Assembly: GCA_003105285.1 (NCBI GenBank) | Contig: PQAN01000257.1 | Location: 1-28,552, forward strand | DNA: 28,552 bases | Source: Methylocystaceae bacterium | Lineage (GTDB): Bacteria; Pseudomonadota; Alphaproteobacteria; Rhizobiales; Beijerinckiaceae | Direction of reading: 5' to 3' | Part shown: piece after piece, positions 1-7,965 of the stretch | How positions within the stretch are numbered: position 1 is the stretch's first letter | Layout: each line of letters begins with the position of its first letter | Notes under the pieces: generated by a model | Databases searched by the model: none | Seen by the model: the letters and a program-made list of their open reading frames with translations, nothing else | Told to the model about the DNA's origin: nothing | Translations under genes and position numbers: made by a program

Positions 1-651
1 GAGCTGGCGCGCGTCGAAGCGAAGCTCGCGGTAGCAAGGATCGACGCTCCCGCGGTCGAGGCGAAGGCGCCCGAGCCGGCGAGGGCGCCGGCGTCCGCGC
101 CGATCGGCGATCCCGCGCATGCGCTCCACAAGGCGGATTGGCGCGCGATCGCTCCGGGCGGCGCGCGCGGCGCGCATGGCGCTCTCGAGATTCGCTCGAT
201 CGAATTGCCCGGTGGATTGATCGGAGTCCTCTCTCTCTACGCGAGCTCCGAGCCCGCCCCGGGGGCCGAATTCGCGATCCAGTTCGCCTGCCGGGTCGTG
301 GGGCAGAGGGGCAGCATGAATTTCCAAAGCGTCGACCTGTCCGTCGCGGGCGCACGGCTGCCCGCGATTTCATTGGGAATCGGAGCCTACGGGCTTTTTC
401 ATGCGCGTCTGTCGAAAGCCGAAGCGGAGAGTTTCGTTCAGACGCTCCGCGACGCCAGCGCGCTCAGACTCGTGGCCTATGGCGACTCCTTCGAGAAAAT
501 CGGCTTGCCCAGGCGCGAGACTGATGTGGAAATCGAAGACGCCGCCCGCACGGCTATTCGCGCCTTTGCGCTATCTCTCTCGAGCACGACCGTCGCGCAT
601 CCGCCTCCCGTGGACGCGCAACGCAAGCCGCTGGCCAAGCGCGGGCGTTGA
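1..651 (+). CDS. Unrecognised protein, C-terminal part (5' end outside window)
   Basis: The frame is open from the first base to a TGA at 649-651, giving 216 residues of a protein that begins upstream of the window. An internal ATG or TTG start is possible but nothing favours one. The first ~40 visible residues are Ala/Pro/Glu-rich and look like a flexible linker. The following ~150 residues look folded, with alternating hydrophobic segments (around LIGVLSLYASSEPAPG and FAIQFACRVVGQ), and the tail is basic and Pro-rich. I do not recognise a family and see no catalytic motif. Codon use is GC-rich like the 8-14 kb region and unlike the LysR/MFS pair that follows, so this is probably resident DNA left of an inserted block. 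Confidence 0.55.
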   Translation, partial: ELARVEAKLAVARIDAPAVEAKAPEPARAPASAPIGDPAHALHKADWRAIAPGGARGAHGALEIRSIELPGGLIGVLSLYASSEPAPGAEFAIQFACRVVGQRGSMNFQSVDLSVAGARLPAISLGIGAYGLFHARLSKAEAESFVQTLRDASALRLVAYGDSFEKIGLPRRETDVEIEDAARTAIRAFALSLSSTTVAHPPPVDAQRKPLAKRGR

Positions 652-725
652 GTTCGCGATCGCTTCCGCCGAATAAGGGTCATGTCTGCACGGCGCCCCT
701 TATCTGCGCTTATGACGCAGTAGAA

Positions 726-1718
726 TTAGACATCTCCGGCACTTCTGGATGTCTCGGATTTGATCCATTCAATGAAACGTCGACTTGGGTAGGAAAGGGA
801 GCGCCCCTTGGGCCAGACCAGCCAATGTGCATAGGTGGTGTGATGTTGCTGCATCCGGCCCACGGGGGCGACAAGGCGCCCGGCCTTTATATCGGCCTCC
901 GCCAGAGTGTATCGCGCCAAGGCGATACCTTTGCCGGCGACCGCTTCGTCGACGAGGAGACCCGCCTGATTGTAGCGTGGCCCTTTATGAATCGCAGGGT
1001 CTTTCACGCCTCGCGCAAGAAACCACATGGGCCATGTCGGGGAAGAGTCGCGGCGCGTATCGCTATCGTGCAGCAGTCGTGCTTTCAGAAGATCCTGAGG
1101 AAGTGAGAAGGGACCAAACTGGTCCATGACCGCAGGCGAGCAAAGTGGCAGGACAACTTCGTCCATCAGTTTCTCGACTACCAGCCCCTCATATTCGCCC
1201 GGACCATAGCGTATTGCCAGATCAACTTCACTTTTGTTGAAATCGACGAGATCCCAACTCGTCGCCACCCATACTTCCAGGTCCGGGTTGGCTTCGCGGA
1301 AGGAATCTAGGCGCGGCAACAGCCATTTCGAAACGAAAGAAGGGGAAGCCGAAACCCATACGAAAGAATTTCGCTGGCTTCCCGACTTGAGTGTCTGAGA
1401 TGCCTCGTTCAATAACTCAAAGGCCTCGTGCAAGCGCGGCAGGACGGATTGTGCTAGGTCCGATATGATCACGGCGCGCCCCGTGCGCCGAAAGAGAGGC
1501 CTTCCCGCCCAGGCTTCAATGGCGCGGATATGCTGAGTGACGGCGCTGGGTGTCACATCGAGTTCCAATGCCGCCTTGCTAAAGCTCTTCAATCGGATGC
1601 TTGCTTCCAGCACCCTTAGAGAAAGCAGGGGCGGCAGACCGGCGGCATTCGCTATTGCAGCCTTCGCCGGCACACTGCTCTGTATCGCATCGCTTTTAGG
1701 CGGTTTCGTTATCGGCAT
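726..1718 (-). CDS. LysR-family transcriptional regulator (GcvA-like)
   Basis: 330 residues, slightly longer than the usual ~300 because of an N-terminal extension of about 30 residues. A winged helix-turn-helix lies at about residues 46-78 (SFSKAALELDVTPSAVTQHI, then RPLFRRTGR), the standard LysR DNA-binding pattern. The effector-binding domain follows from about 115 to 320, with GcvA-type motifs such as VDLAIRYGPGEYEGL and GKGIALARYTLAEADI. It lies 11 bases downstream of the MFS gene stop on the same strand, so the two are probably co-transcribed. The divergent partner on the other side of the MFS gene is cluster 1. LysR proteins usually act on a nearby divergent promoter with a small-molecule co-inducer, so control of the 3251-3579 promoter region is plausible but unproven. 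Confidence 0.9.
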   Translation of the reverse strand: MPITKPPKSDAIQSSVPAKAAIANAAGLPPLLSLRVLEASIRLKSFSKAALELDVTPSAVTQHIRAIEAWAGRPLFRRTGRAVIISDLAQSVLPRLHEAFELLNEASQTLKSGSQRNSFVWVSASPSFVSKWLLPRLDSFREANPDLEVWVATSWDLVDFNKSEVDLAIRYGPGEYEGLVVEKLMDEVVLPLCSPAVMDQFGPFSLPQDLLKARLLHDSDTRRDSSPTWPMWFLARGVKDPAIHKGPRYNQAGLLVDEAVAGKGIALARYTLAEADIKAGRLVAPVGRMQQHHTTYAHWLVWPKGRSLSYPSRRFIEWIKSETSRSAGDV

Positions 1719-1729
1719 GACATGGCAAT

Positions 1730-3250
1730 TTACATCTTTGAGTTCCTTTTGGGAGCGCGAAGTTGATCCCCGTGACCGGGCTCACGGGAAGGGAGCAGCA
1801 GCCAGATGCTCTGAAAGGCAGCCATCATCGCCAGCGCGAAAAGGAGGAAAGAAGCGCCGAGGACCTGCTGGTAAGCGGCTGCTACGCCGGGAGCCAGTGG
1901 CCTCTGGCCATGCCGGGGGAAGAGTGTATCGGTTGTCGCCGTCGCCCCGACCCAGGCATTTACCATCGCCCCCGCCACCGCAACGCCCAGTGTGCTGCCG
2001 AATGCCCGCGTGAAAGTCAGGGTGGCAGTCGCGGTGCCGAGATCGCGCCTGCCCACCTGACTTTGCAGCGTGGTGATGATGTTGGGCCACGCGATCCCCA
2101 TGCCGCTTCCCATCATCGCCAGAAACAATCCGAACATCACTGGTGATGATCGGACGTGGCAAGCGAGGGCAAGCCCCGACACGGCAAGAACTTCCAGGGC
2201 GAGGCCAAGGGAGATGACCCCTCTGTAGCTGTAGCGGCGCAGCAATATCCGGGGGCCCAGCACCGAGGACAGAATCATTGCGACGATCCTCGGCAGGATC
2301 ATCAAACCGGCCTCGATCGGATTCATCCCATGCACGACCTGAAACCAGACCGGCGTGTAGACATTGACGCCCATCGTGGCGAATCCAAGCCAGACTGCGG
2401 CGCTGGACGCGGCGAGAAAGGTTCTGTCTCCCAGCAAGTGCAGGCCGAGGAAGGAATGTTCGGAAGAGAGTTCCCGTTTAAGGAATATCGTTCCGAAGAC
2501 CAGGCTGGAAAAGGCGAACAGAACTGATTCGCGCGATAGCCAGTCGAATCTCTCGCCCGCGAATGTCATCCATAAGAACAGGGGAATTACACTGAATGAA
2601 AAGTACATCATTCCTGTGTAGTTTATGATCGTTCCGCTATTGTAATGACTTTTCTCAAGATTTATCCTGAGAAGGAAAATGGCAATAAGTCCGAGAGGAA
2701 TGTTGATATAGAATATCCACCTCCAGGACAGGTAATAGGTAAGGGCGCCGCCGACCAAGGGGCCAGCGATGTTGCTGACAGCGATCGTCGAGCTGAAAAA
2801 GCCTTGGTAATAGGATCGTCGTTCGGGACCGACCTCGATAGCGATCAGGGTTTGCGCCAGGGCGATCAGCCCCCCGGCGCCAATTCCCTGCAAGCCGCGG
2901 TAGAGCACCAACTGATCGATCGTATGGCTTGATCCTGACAGGGCAGAGCCGATGAGGAACAAGACAATCGCGCTGCAAATCGCATGTTTGGCGCCATAAC
3001 GGTCGGCAAGTTTCCCATATAGCAGCGTGCTGACGGTTGAGGTCGGCATGAAACTGGAAACAACCCATGAGAGTTTGGAAAGAGAGCCCAGTTCACGGGC
3101 GATGATCGGCAGGGATGTGTTGAGGATCGTGCTGTCGAGAGACGACAATAACAGCACAATGAGAAGGCTGCAGAGCACCATCCGAAACTGTTTCCGCTGG
3201 CCCGGCAACCCGGTCTTGATGGTATTGGCGGTCGAATCTTGCGTGGGCAC
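1730..3250 (-). CDS. MFS drug/solute exporter, DHA2 (EmrB/QacA) type
   Basis: 506 residues, the length and hydrophobic pattern expected for a 14-helix DHA2 permease of the inner membrane. The first helix carries SLDSTILNTSLPIIAREL, the DHA2 motif with its membrane Asp. LLYGKLADRYGAKHAI is the MFS motif A loop between helices 2 and 3, and GLQGIGAGGLIALAQT and GPLVGGALTYYLSWRWIFYI match motifs B and C. The start is GTG at 3250, preceded by a purine-rich GGGAGA about 9 bases upstream. The family exports small organic compounds using the proton gradient; the substrate cannot be read from sequence. It is followed by the LysR gene and is transcribed away from cluster 1, so it may export a product or intermediate of that cluster. 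Base composition is lower in GC than the flanks. Confidence 0.9.
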   Translation of the reverse strand: MPTQDSTANTIKTGLPGQRKQFRMVLCSLLIVLLLSSLDSTILNTSLPIIARELGSLSKLSWVVSSFMPTSTVSTLLYGKLADRYGAKHAICSAIVLFLIGSALSGSSHTIDQLVLYRGLQGIGAGGLIALAQTLIAIEVGPERRSYYQGFFSSTIAVSNIAGPLVGGALTYYLSWRWIFYINIPLGLIAIFLLRINLEKSHYNSGTIINYTGMMYFSFSVIPLFLWMTFAGERFDWLSRESVLFAFSSLVFGTIFLKRELSSEHSFLGLHLLGDRTFLAASSAAVWLGFATMGVNVYTPVWFQVVHGMNPIEAGLMILPRIVAMILSSVLGPRILLRRYSYRGVISLGLALEVLAVSGLALACHVRSSPVMFGLFLAMMGSGMGIAWPNIITTLQSQVGRRDLGTATATLTFTRAFGSTLGVAVAGAMVNAWVGATATTDTLFPRHGQRPLAPGVAAAYQQVLGASFLLFALAMMAAFQSIWLLLPSREPGHGDQLRAPKRNSKM

Positions 3251-3579
3251 CTGCTTCTCCCGGCGCGTTTGCGCGCAGTCGGGTCAATCCATCTGAGATG
3301 GCCTGAGGCGAGGCAACTGAAACAACGCTTAAGGTTTTCTTCCGCCTAGCTGGAACCAAGCGCTTTCCTGCCGCAGGCCACGATAGCATTTAAGAACAAC
3401 TTAATTGACGATTGCGCCGCAGGGCCTTCTAAATCTCTACTGATTTGGTAGTGATTTTTGCACTCGCGATCTAGTTCGCGGTCGTCCAAGAAATCAGTGT
3501 GTTCCAAGAAATCAGTGTGTGCGGTACGCCAGGAGGCAAGCACTCCTCGATACATCCGACCAACATAAAACGGGGAGTA
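3251..3579. promoter_or_regulatory. Divergent intergenic region between MFS-LysR and cluster 1
   Basis: About 330 bases without a convincing gene, lying between the GTG of the MFS gene and the ATG at 3580. It should hold the promoters for both directions. Visible structure includes a short inverted repeat CGCGA-N6-TCGCG at 3465-3480 and a perfect tandem 18-base repeat at 3485-3520. No confident sigma-70 -35/-10 pair was assigned by eye. Confidence 0.5.
3485..3520. repeat. Perfect tandem repeat, 18-base unit twice
   Basis: The unit TCCAAGAAATCAGTGTGT occurs at 3485-3502 and is repeated base for base at 3503-3520. It lies about 60 bases upstream of the cluster 1 start codon at 3580, inside the divergent promoter region beside a LysR-MFS operon. 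It could be a regulator binding array or a simple replication-slippage duplication. Confidence 0.85.
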
Positions 3580-3993
3580 ATGGAATTGATTCGTAATCGT
3601 AAGGTATTTTCGCTTGGGCTTCCCCTTACTGCGCCATGGGGAAGTGTCGGTGTTGCTTCGGCCGCGACATCCGATCAGGGCGCAGATGACCAGCACGCTG
3701 CCCCTCCGGTGGAAGAGGCTATCAGGAACCCGGAAGAGGCGCGACTCTATATAGCACGCGAACAATTCGCGTCCGAACATGCCGTGACGCAGGCCTATGG
3801 CCCCGATCTCTCCAAGATTTTCAATATCGATTTCGAGCCTCGTAAGATTGAGGCGCTGAAGTCGCAAGTCGCCTTCCTGCACCGGATCGGGGTTATCGAC
3901 CAGCCGACCGATGCGATAGTTGGCTGGCTCCGGGGCCTTTGGCGGTCGCCCGGGCCGCTTAGTGCGGCGCGTTCTCGCGCGGGAGCGGTGTGA
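3580..3993 (+). pseudogene. Deletion-scar gene: signal-peptide-like start fused to C-terminus of a DszB-like protein
   Basis: 137 residues from ATG 3580, chosen because GGGGAG lies just upstream; a longer GTG start at 3499 is possible. Residues 1 to about 30 look like an export signal (MELIRNRK, a hydrophobic stretch, then ASAATSDQ). From about residue 48 the sequence aligns with the last ~90 residues of the intact DszB-like protein at 10226-11371: IAREQ...SKIFNIDFEPRKIEALKSQ here versus LAREQ...SEIFRIDFDPLKVAALKSQ there. The catalytic Cys/His/Arg part is missing. In cluster 2 a TonB receptor gene with a signal peptide directly precedes the DszB-like gene. The simplest reading is therefore one deletion joining the start of a receptor gene to the end of the desulfinase gene. 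The stop overlaps the ATG of the next gene. The product is probably not functional, although the frame is intact. Confidence 0.65.
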
Positions 3994-5234
3994 TGGCAGA
4001 TCCTCTCAAGATCCTCTGGTATATCCGGCACAATGACGGCCCCTATCCGTGGGCGCCCGAAGGGGCCTTCCCAAAGGACCAGAACCGCGTCAACGAATTG
4101 GCGCGCGCGGTGGATGAACTCGGCTTCTATGGCGCTTTGGTCGTCGGAGACAGCCCGTTTATCGAGATATCCAGCTTTATTCCGATCACGAAGCAGATGC
4201 GGTTCCTGATCCCGATCTATCCGGGGCAATATCCGCCGGCCACGCTCGTGAAGCAGGCCAAGGAGTTCGATCGGCTGTCGGGCGGGCGGCTATTGTTCAA
4301 CCAAGTCAACGGCACCGATCTAATCCTGCCTCAGTTCGGGGTCAATTATCCCAGTGACCAGCGGTATGATTTCTCCGCTGAATATTGGGATGTTTTCAAG
4401 AGGCTCTACGCTGGCGAGATCGGAAGCTTCAAAGGCAAATATCTCGAATTCGGTGCGCCCCCGCCTCCCAGGGGGGCAGAGCGCCGCCGCCGTCTGGTGC
4501 AGGATCCTTACACCCCAGTGTGGGGGACGGGAACTTCGCCGGCCGGTGTCGAACATGCCGGCAAGGTGATCGACACATTCCTGACCTATCTGCATCGCCC
4601 GGACCGCCTGGGTGAACAAATGAACTCGGCGCGGGCAGTTGCCAAGCAACATGGGCGGACGATCAAGGTCGGGACGCTGGCGAACATCATCGTTCGCGAA
4701 ACGGAGGAAGAGGCCTGGGCCCACGCGCAATGGCTGCTGGAGAAAACCGGGGTCGAGCGCCTGATCCGTGGGGTTGACGAGCGCCTGAAGATGGGCCGTT
4801 ACAATAAGACTACCGGCTCCCGGAAAGCTGAAGCCTTTGATTCGCTGCACAGTGACGATCCGAAGATCCAGTCTCGCATCGACGCCTTGAGGGCTGGCCG
4901 GCTGCCCGATCTGCGGTCGCTGGAATCCTATCCCAATATTTGGTCCGGCCCGAACGGACAGCGTTTTGACCTCTTGGATCTGGGGTATGGCGGTTACCTG
5001 GTCGGCAGCGGTGAGAATGTCGCGGCCCGCATCAAGGAATTGCAGCGTGACCTTGGTCTCGACACCTTCATATTCATGGGCTTTCCGCTGATCGAGGAAG
5101 CAAAGAACGTAGCGCGTTACCTGCTGCCACTGCTCGATCTGGATAAATCTCCACCGGTTCTCACTGAAGAGAAGATCTTCGGGGAATATTCGGCCCTTCC
5201 TACAGTTGACTACGCGGTCGCCGCTCATTCTTGA
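3993..5234 (+). CDS. Luciferase-like flavin-dependent monooxygenase, SsuD-like (cluster 1, first copy)
   Basis: 413 residues. The start is ATG 3993, sharing its A with the TGA of the preceding frame and preceded by GGGAGCGG. The fold is that of FMNH2-dependent alkanesulfonate monooxygenase SsuD: LKILWYI at the N-terminus, FIPITKQMRFLIPIYPGQYPP, DRLSGGRLLFNQVNGTD, NIIVRETEEEAW and GENVAARIKELQ. Compared with E. coli SsuD (from memory), Cys54, Arg226, His228 and Arg297 are not conserved; the segment before IVRET reads L-A-N instead of R-L-H. It also has a poly-proline insertion (PPPPRG). It differs from the other two LLM proteins here (INGQRF...LDLGYGG rather than GWGALDILDQGWGG near residue 330). 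It probably oxygenates an organosulfur compound with reduced FMN from a separate reductase. Substrate unknown. Confidence 0.88.
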   Translation: MADPLKILWYIRHNDGPYPWAPEGAFPKDQNRVNELARAVDELGFYGALVVGDSPFIEISSFIPITKQMRFLIPIYPGQYPPATLVKQAKEFDRLSGGRLLFNQVNGTDLILPQFGVNYPSDQRYDFSAEYWDVFKRLYAGEIGSFKGKYLEFGAPPPPRGAERRRRLVQDPYTPVWGTGTSPAGVEHAGKVIDTFLTYLHRPDRLGEQMNSARAVAKQHGRTIKVGTLANIIVRETEEEAWAHAQWLLEKTGVERLIRGVDERLKMGRYNKTTGSRKAEAFDSLHSDDPKIQSRIDALRAGRLPDLRSLESYPNIWSGPNGQRFDLLDLGYGGYLVGSGENVAARIKELQRDLGLDTFIFMGFPLIEEAKNVARYLLPLLDLDKSPPVLTEEKIFGEYSALPTVDYAVAAHS

Positions 5235-5247
5235 CTACGGAGGTCAT

Positions 5248-6477
5248 ATGGCTAATCCACTTAAAATCCTCTGGTACATCAATCCTCGAGATGGAGCTTA
5301 TCCGTGGAATCCGGACGGGGGGCATGTGGAATATGATCCCCAACGCATCCGGGATATCGCGATCGCCGCGGACAAGGCTGGCTTTTACGGCGCCCTTACC
5401 GTGGGCAAGAACCCGTTTATCGAGATTGGTTCCTTCATACCCGTCACGCAGAATTTGCGTTACCTAATCCCCGTCTATCCGGGACAATACAATCCAGCCG
5501 CGCTGGTAAGCCTCGCCCAAAGCTTCGATGAATTGTCAGGTGGCCGCCTGCTGTTCAATCAGGTGAACGGCACGGACTTCATCCTGCCGCAATTCGGTAT
5601 CGATGTGCCCTCCGACGAACGGTACAAGCTCAGCGCGGAATATTGGACCGTCTTCAAGAAGCTCTATGCTGGCGAAATCGGCGGCTATGAAGGGAAATAC
5701 TTCCGGTTTGGCCCACCGCCGCCGCCCCGTGGCTGGCTGGAGGATCGGAAAGTTCTGGTGCAGGATCCGCACACGCCGGTATGGGGTTCCGACGCCTCGC
5801 CCGCCGGGATCGAACACGCGGGTCAGGTTCTCGATACCTATCTTACCTATCTGCACCGGCCCGATCGGTTGGGAGCGCAGATTGACGCGGCCCGCAAGGT
5901 TGCCGCCGAGCATGGCCGCAGCTTGCCGGCGGGAACGCTCGCTAACATTATCGTGCGTGAGACTGAGGAGGAAGCATGGGATTATGCCCTGCAACTCCTG
6001 GAAAAAACCGGTGTACAGAATATCATCCGGCAGATCGAAAATCGCCTTAGTCTCGGTCGCTACAATGTTGCGTTGAGCAGCCGGAAGATTCCCACCTTCA
6101 ATGATCTCAACAGCGAAGATCCGATCATCCAGCGCCGCCTCGATGCTTTGCGTTCAGGCAAGCTGCCGGATGTGCGCGATCTGGAATCCCATCCCAATAT
6201 CTGGTCGGGGCCGAATGGCTGGGGGGCTCTCGACATTCTCGACCAGGGCTGGGGCGGCTATTTCGTTGGCTCGGCGGAGAACGTCGCCGCTCGCATCAAG
6301 GAATTGCAGGCCAATCAAGGGATTGATGCCTTCATTCTGGCCGGTTGGCCCTTGCTGACGGAAGCGCAGCGCGTAGCAGATCTGCTGTTTCCGTTGCTCG
6401 ATCTTGATCAATCACGACCGGTCTTGGGGCCGGTTCGCACCTTCGGCGAATATACCAAGCTGGCGCTCGCCAGCTGA
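5248..6477 (+). CDS. Luciferase-like flavin-dependent monooxygenase, SsuD-like (cluster 1, second copy)
   Basis: 409 residues from ATG 5248, supported by a strong GGAGG at 5239-5243; an upstream TTG start has no such signal. It follows the first copy by 13 bases. It resembles the cluster 2 enzyme at 11525 much more than its immediate neighbour. Shared features are LKILWYINP-DG-YPW, YGALTVGKNPFIEI, the five-proline stretch FGPPPPPRG, LPAGTLAN-IVRETEEEAWDY and GWGALDILDQGWGGY-VGSAENVAARI. This points to a lineage-specific pair of orthologous or duplicated enzymes. As in the other copies, the SsuD positions Cys54, Arg226, His228 and Arg297 carry different residues. The family uses FMNH2 and O2 for C-S cleaving or related oxygenation. 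Two unlike monooxygenases in tandem could form a heteromer, as in bacterial luciferase, or act in sequence; this is inference. Confidence 0.9.
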   Translation: MANPLKILWYINPRDGAYPWNPDGGHVEYDPQRIRDIAIAADKAGFYGALTVGKNPFIEIGSFIPVTQNLRYLIPVYPGQYNPAALVSLAQSFDELSGGRLLFNQVNGTDFILPQFGIDVPSDERYKLSAEYWTVFKKLYAGEIGGYEGKYFRFGPPPPPRGWLEDRKVLVQDPHTPVWGSDASPAGIEHAGQVLDTYLTYLHRPDRLGAQIDAARKVAAEHGRSLPAGTLANIIVRETEEEAWDYALQLLEKTGVQNIIRQIENRLSLGRYNVALSSRKIPTFNDLNSEDPIIQRRLDALRSGKLPDVRDLESHPNIWSGPNGWGALDILDQGWGGYFVGSAENVAARIKELQANQGIDAFILAGWPLLTEAQRVADLLFPLLDLDQSRPVLGPVRTFGEYTKLALAS

Positions 6478-6491
6478 AGGTGAGGAAATCC

Positions 6492-6986
6492 ATGTCGCTT
6501 GTCCGTGAACGTACTGTGGCGGGTCAACAGACATTGGATCGCGTCAAGGCGCTGGGGTTGCCGTTTGTCGGCGATCCCAGCGAGGATCAGATTGAGGCCG
6601 AGCAGGCTGCCTTCGATGATCTGGCCCAGCGTAGGGAACTTAAGGCTGAACCGAGGAGTACTGGCGTGCAGCGTATCAGCCGCAAGGATGTACGCGACGC
6701 GGTGGCTGCGCTCGCGCCGGTCATTTTCCTGAAGGTCGGCGCCCAAAACGGCGAGGCTGTTGAAGTTCCGACTGATACGTTGGCAGTAGCGCTGGGGACA
6801 GCGAGGCTGGCCAGGGAGTATTGCTGGGAAATCTGGCAACTAGGCCGGGCGATAAACGTGATCGCGAACGCGCAGGACCATAAGGGCGAAGCGCGAGAGG
6901 GCCTGCGCCACCGGATTCTGGAGCGCCTGCGCAGCGCTGATATCCGCGAGGCTGATGATCCGGCTCTATTGGAATCGATTGATTGA
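6492..6986 (+). CDS. Small protein sharing its N-terminus with the cluster 2 dioxygenase; function unknown
   Basis: 164 residues from ATG 6492, with AAGGTGAGGA just upstream; a GTG at 6480 would add four residues. The first ~48 residues match the N-terminus of the cupin protein at 12778 (MSLVRERT...TLDRVKALG versus MSLIHERT...TLDRVRAVG). A second short match follows at about residues 57-68 (TGVQRISRKDVRDA versus IGVQRVSLSDVEEA). The ~150-residue cupin domain that separates these two pieces in cluster 2 is absent. The last ~95 residues are not recognisably related and look helical and charged. It sits in the same operon position as the cupin gene. It may be an in-frame deletion derivative or a domain swap that keeps a common N-terminal interaction module. 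Confidence 0.6.
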   Translation: MSLVRERTVAGQQTLDRVKALGLPFVGDPSEDQIEAEQAAFDDLAQRRELKAEPRSTGVQRISRKDVRDAVAALAPVIFLKVGAQNGEAVEVPTDTLAVALGTARLAREYCWEIWQLGRAINVIANAQDHKGEAREGLRHRILERLRSADIREADDPALLESID

Positions 6987-6998
6987 AGGGTGATTGAC

Positions 6999-7595
6999 AT
7001 GAGCGACGGGCAGCAGGCGCGCCATAGTGATTTCCAGATTGACCCGACATTCCTGAGCCGTTGGTCCCCGCGAGCTTTCACGCAAGAGGAAATCTCCGAA
7101 GAACAGCTGCTTATGATTATCGAAGCGGCGCGCTGGGCGCCTTCCGGATTTAATGCCCAACCTTGGCGTTTCATCTACGTTCGCAGGTCGGCACTCGGTT
7201 GGGACACGGCGCTGGATATTCTCAGCCCCTATAACCGCTCTTGGGCAGTTCGTGCGGCGGCATTGATTTTCATCGGCTCGTTCGAGCGCGGGGTCTTGCC
7301 GGGAGCGGACAAGCCGACCGAGTTCATCACGCATAGTTTTGATGCGGGAGCCGCTTGGGCTTTTCTGGCATTCCAAGCGGCCAAACTCGGTATTGCAACT
7401 CATGCGATCGGCGGTTTCGATCGGGAAAGGGCAAAAGGGGTGTTGAATGCCCCGCCGGATTTCACGTTTGATGCGGTTGTCGCGCTTGGCACGCGAGGCA
7501 ATCCAGACTCTTTACCCGAAAATTTGGCGGCTCGCGAAGGCCCGAGCGGGCGCCGGCCCTTATCGGAAATTGCATTTCCCGATCGGTTCAACTAG
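6999..7595 (+). CDS. Nitroreductase-family FMN flavoprotein
   Basis: 198 residues from ATG 6999, with GAAGGG eight bases upstream; a GTG at 6990 is the alternative. Motifs typical of the nitroreductase fold are SRWSPRAFTQEEIS near the N-terminus (FMN phosphate-binding Arg), LMIIEAARWAPSGFNAQPWR, FDAGAAWAFLAFQAAKLGI and VVALGTRGNP. The family binds FMN as a dimer and reduces quinones, nitro groups or flavins with NAD(P)H. It follows the cluster 1 genes by 12 bases and is the only candidate flavin reductase in the window. A role in supplying FMNH2 to the LLM monooxygenases is plausible, although SsuE-type or HpaC-type reductases are the usual partners. The frame is intact. Confidence 0.88.
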   Translation: MSDGQQARHSDFQIDPTFLSRWSPRAFTQEEISEEQLLMIIEAARWAPSGFNAQPWRFIYVRRSALGWDTALDILSPYNRSWAVRAAALIFIGSFERGVLPGADKPTEFITHSFDAGAAWAFLAFQAAKLGIATHAIGGFDRERAKGVLNAPPDFTFDAVVALGTRGNPDSLPENLAAREGPSGRRPLSEIAFPDRFN

Positions 7596-7965
7596 CCGAT
7601 TTTCTGCTTGTGCCCCCATCGGCAAAGCAATTCTATGGCGCGACAATCTGGATGTGAATGACTCTCGACTTCTGTTTGATCGGGGAGCCACTCGACACAG
7701 GATGACATTATCCTTCTGACCATGATCGAGGCCGCTTCTATTCTCCTATTTCTCCAAATTTCCTGAAATCGTTCATCCCCTGCCGGCACCAATATTTGAT
7801 TTATTAATGGAATATCCATATATATTAGATTAATTTACTAGACTTATGAATGGGATTTGGCAATAGTTTACACCATCGGATGCGCGGTTTCCGGGGCATC
7901 GCACTGGCAAAGGCGCTGTAGAATCGCACTGAATCAGTCGAGTATCTTAAGGGGCTGAGAAAGAA
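7596..7965. promoter_or_regulatory. AT-rich intergenic region between cluster 1 and cluster 2
   Basis: About 370 bases without a convincing gene. The stretch 7790-7860 is conspicuously AT-rich for this window (TTGATTTATTAATGG, then TATATATTAGATTAATTT) and is the likely promoter region for the TonB receptor at 7966. A short inverted repeat GCCGAT...ATCGGC occurs just after the nitroreductase stop, but it is too weak to call a terminator. No regulator gene lies in this gap. Confidence 0.5.

Noticed and set aside
673..703. Inverted repeat ATAAGGG-N17-CCCTTAT between convergent genes
   Set aside because: The loop is long, the stem is AT-containing and short, and no T-run follows, so I do not call it a terminator.
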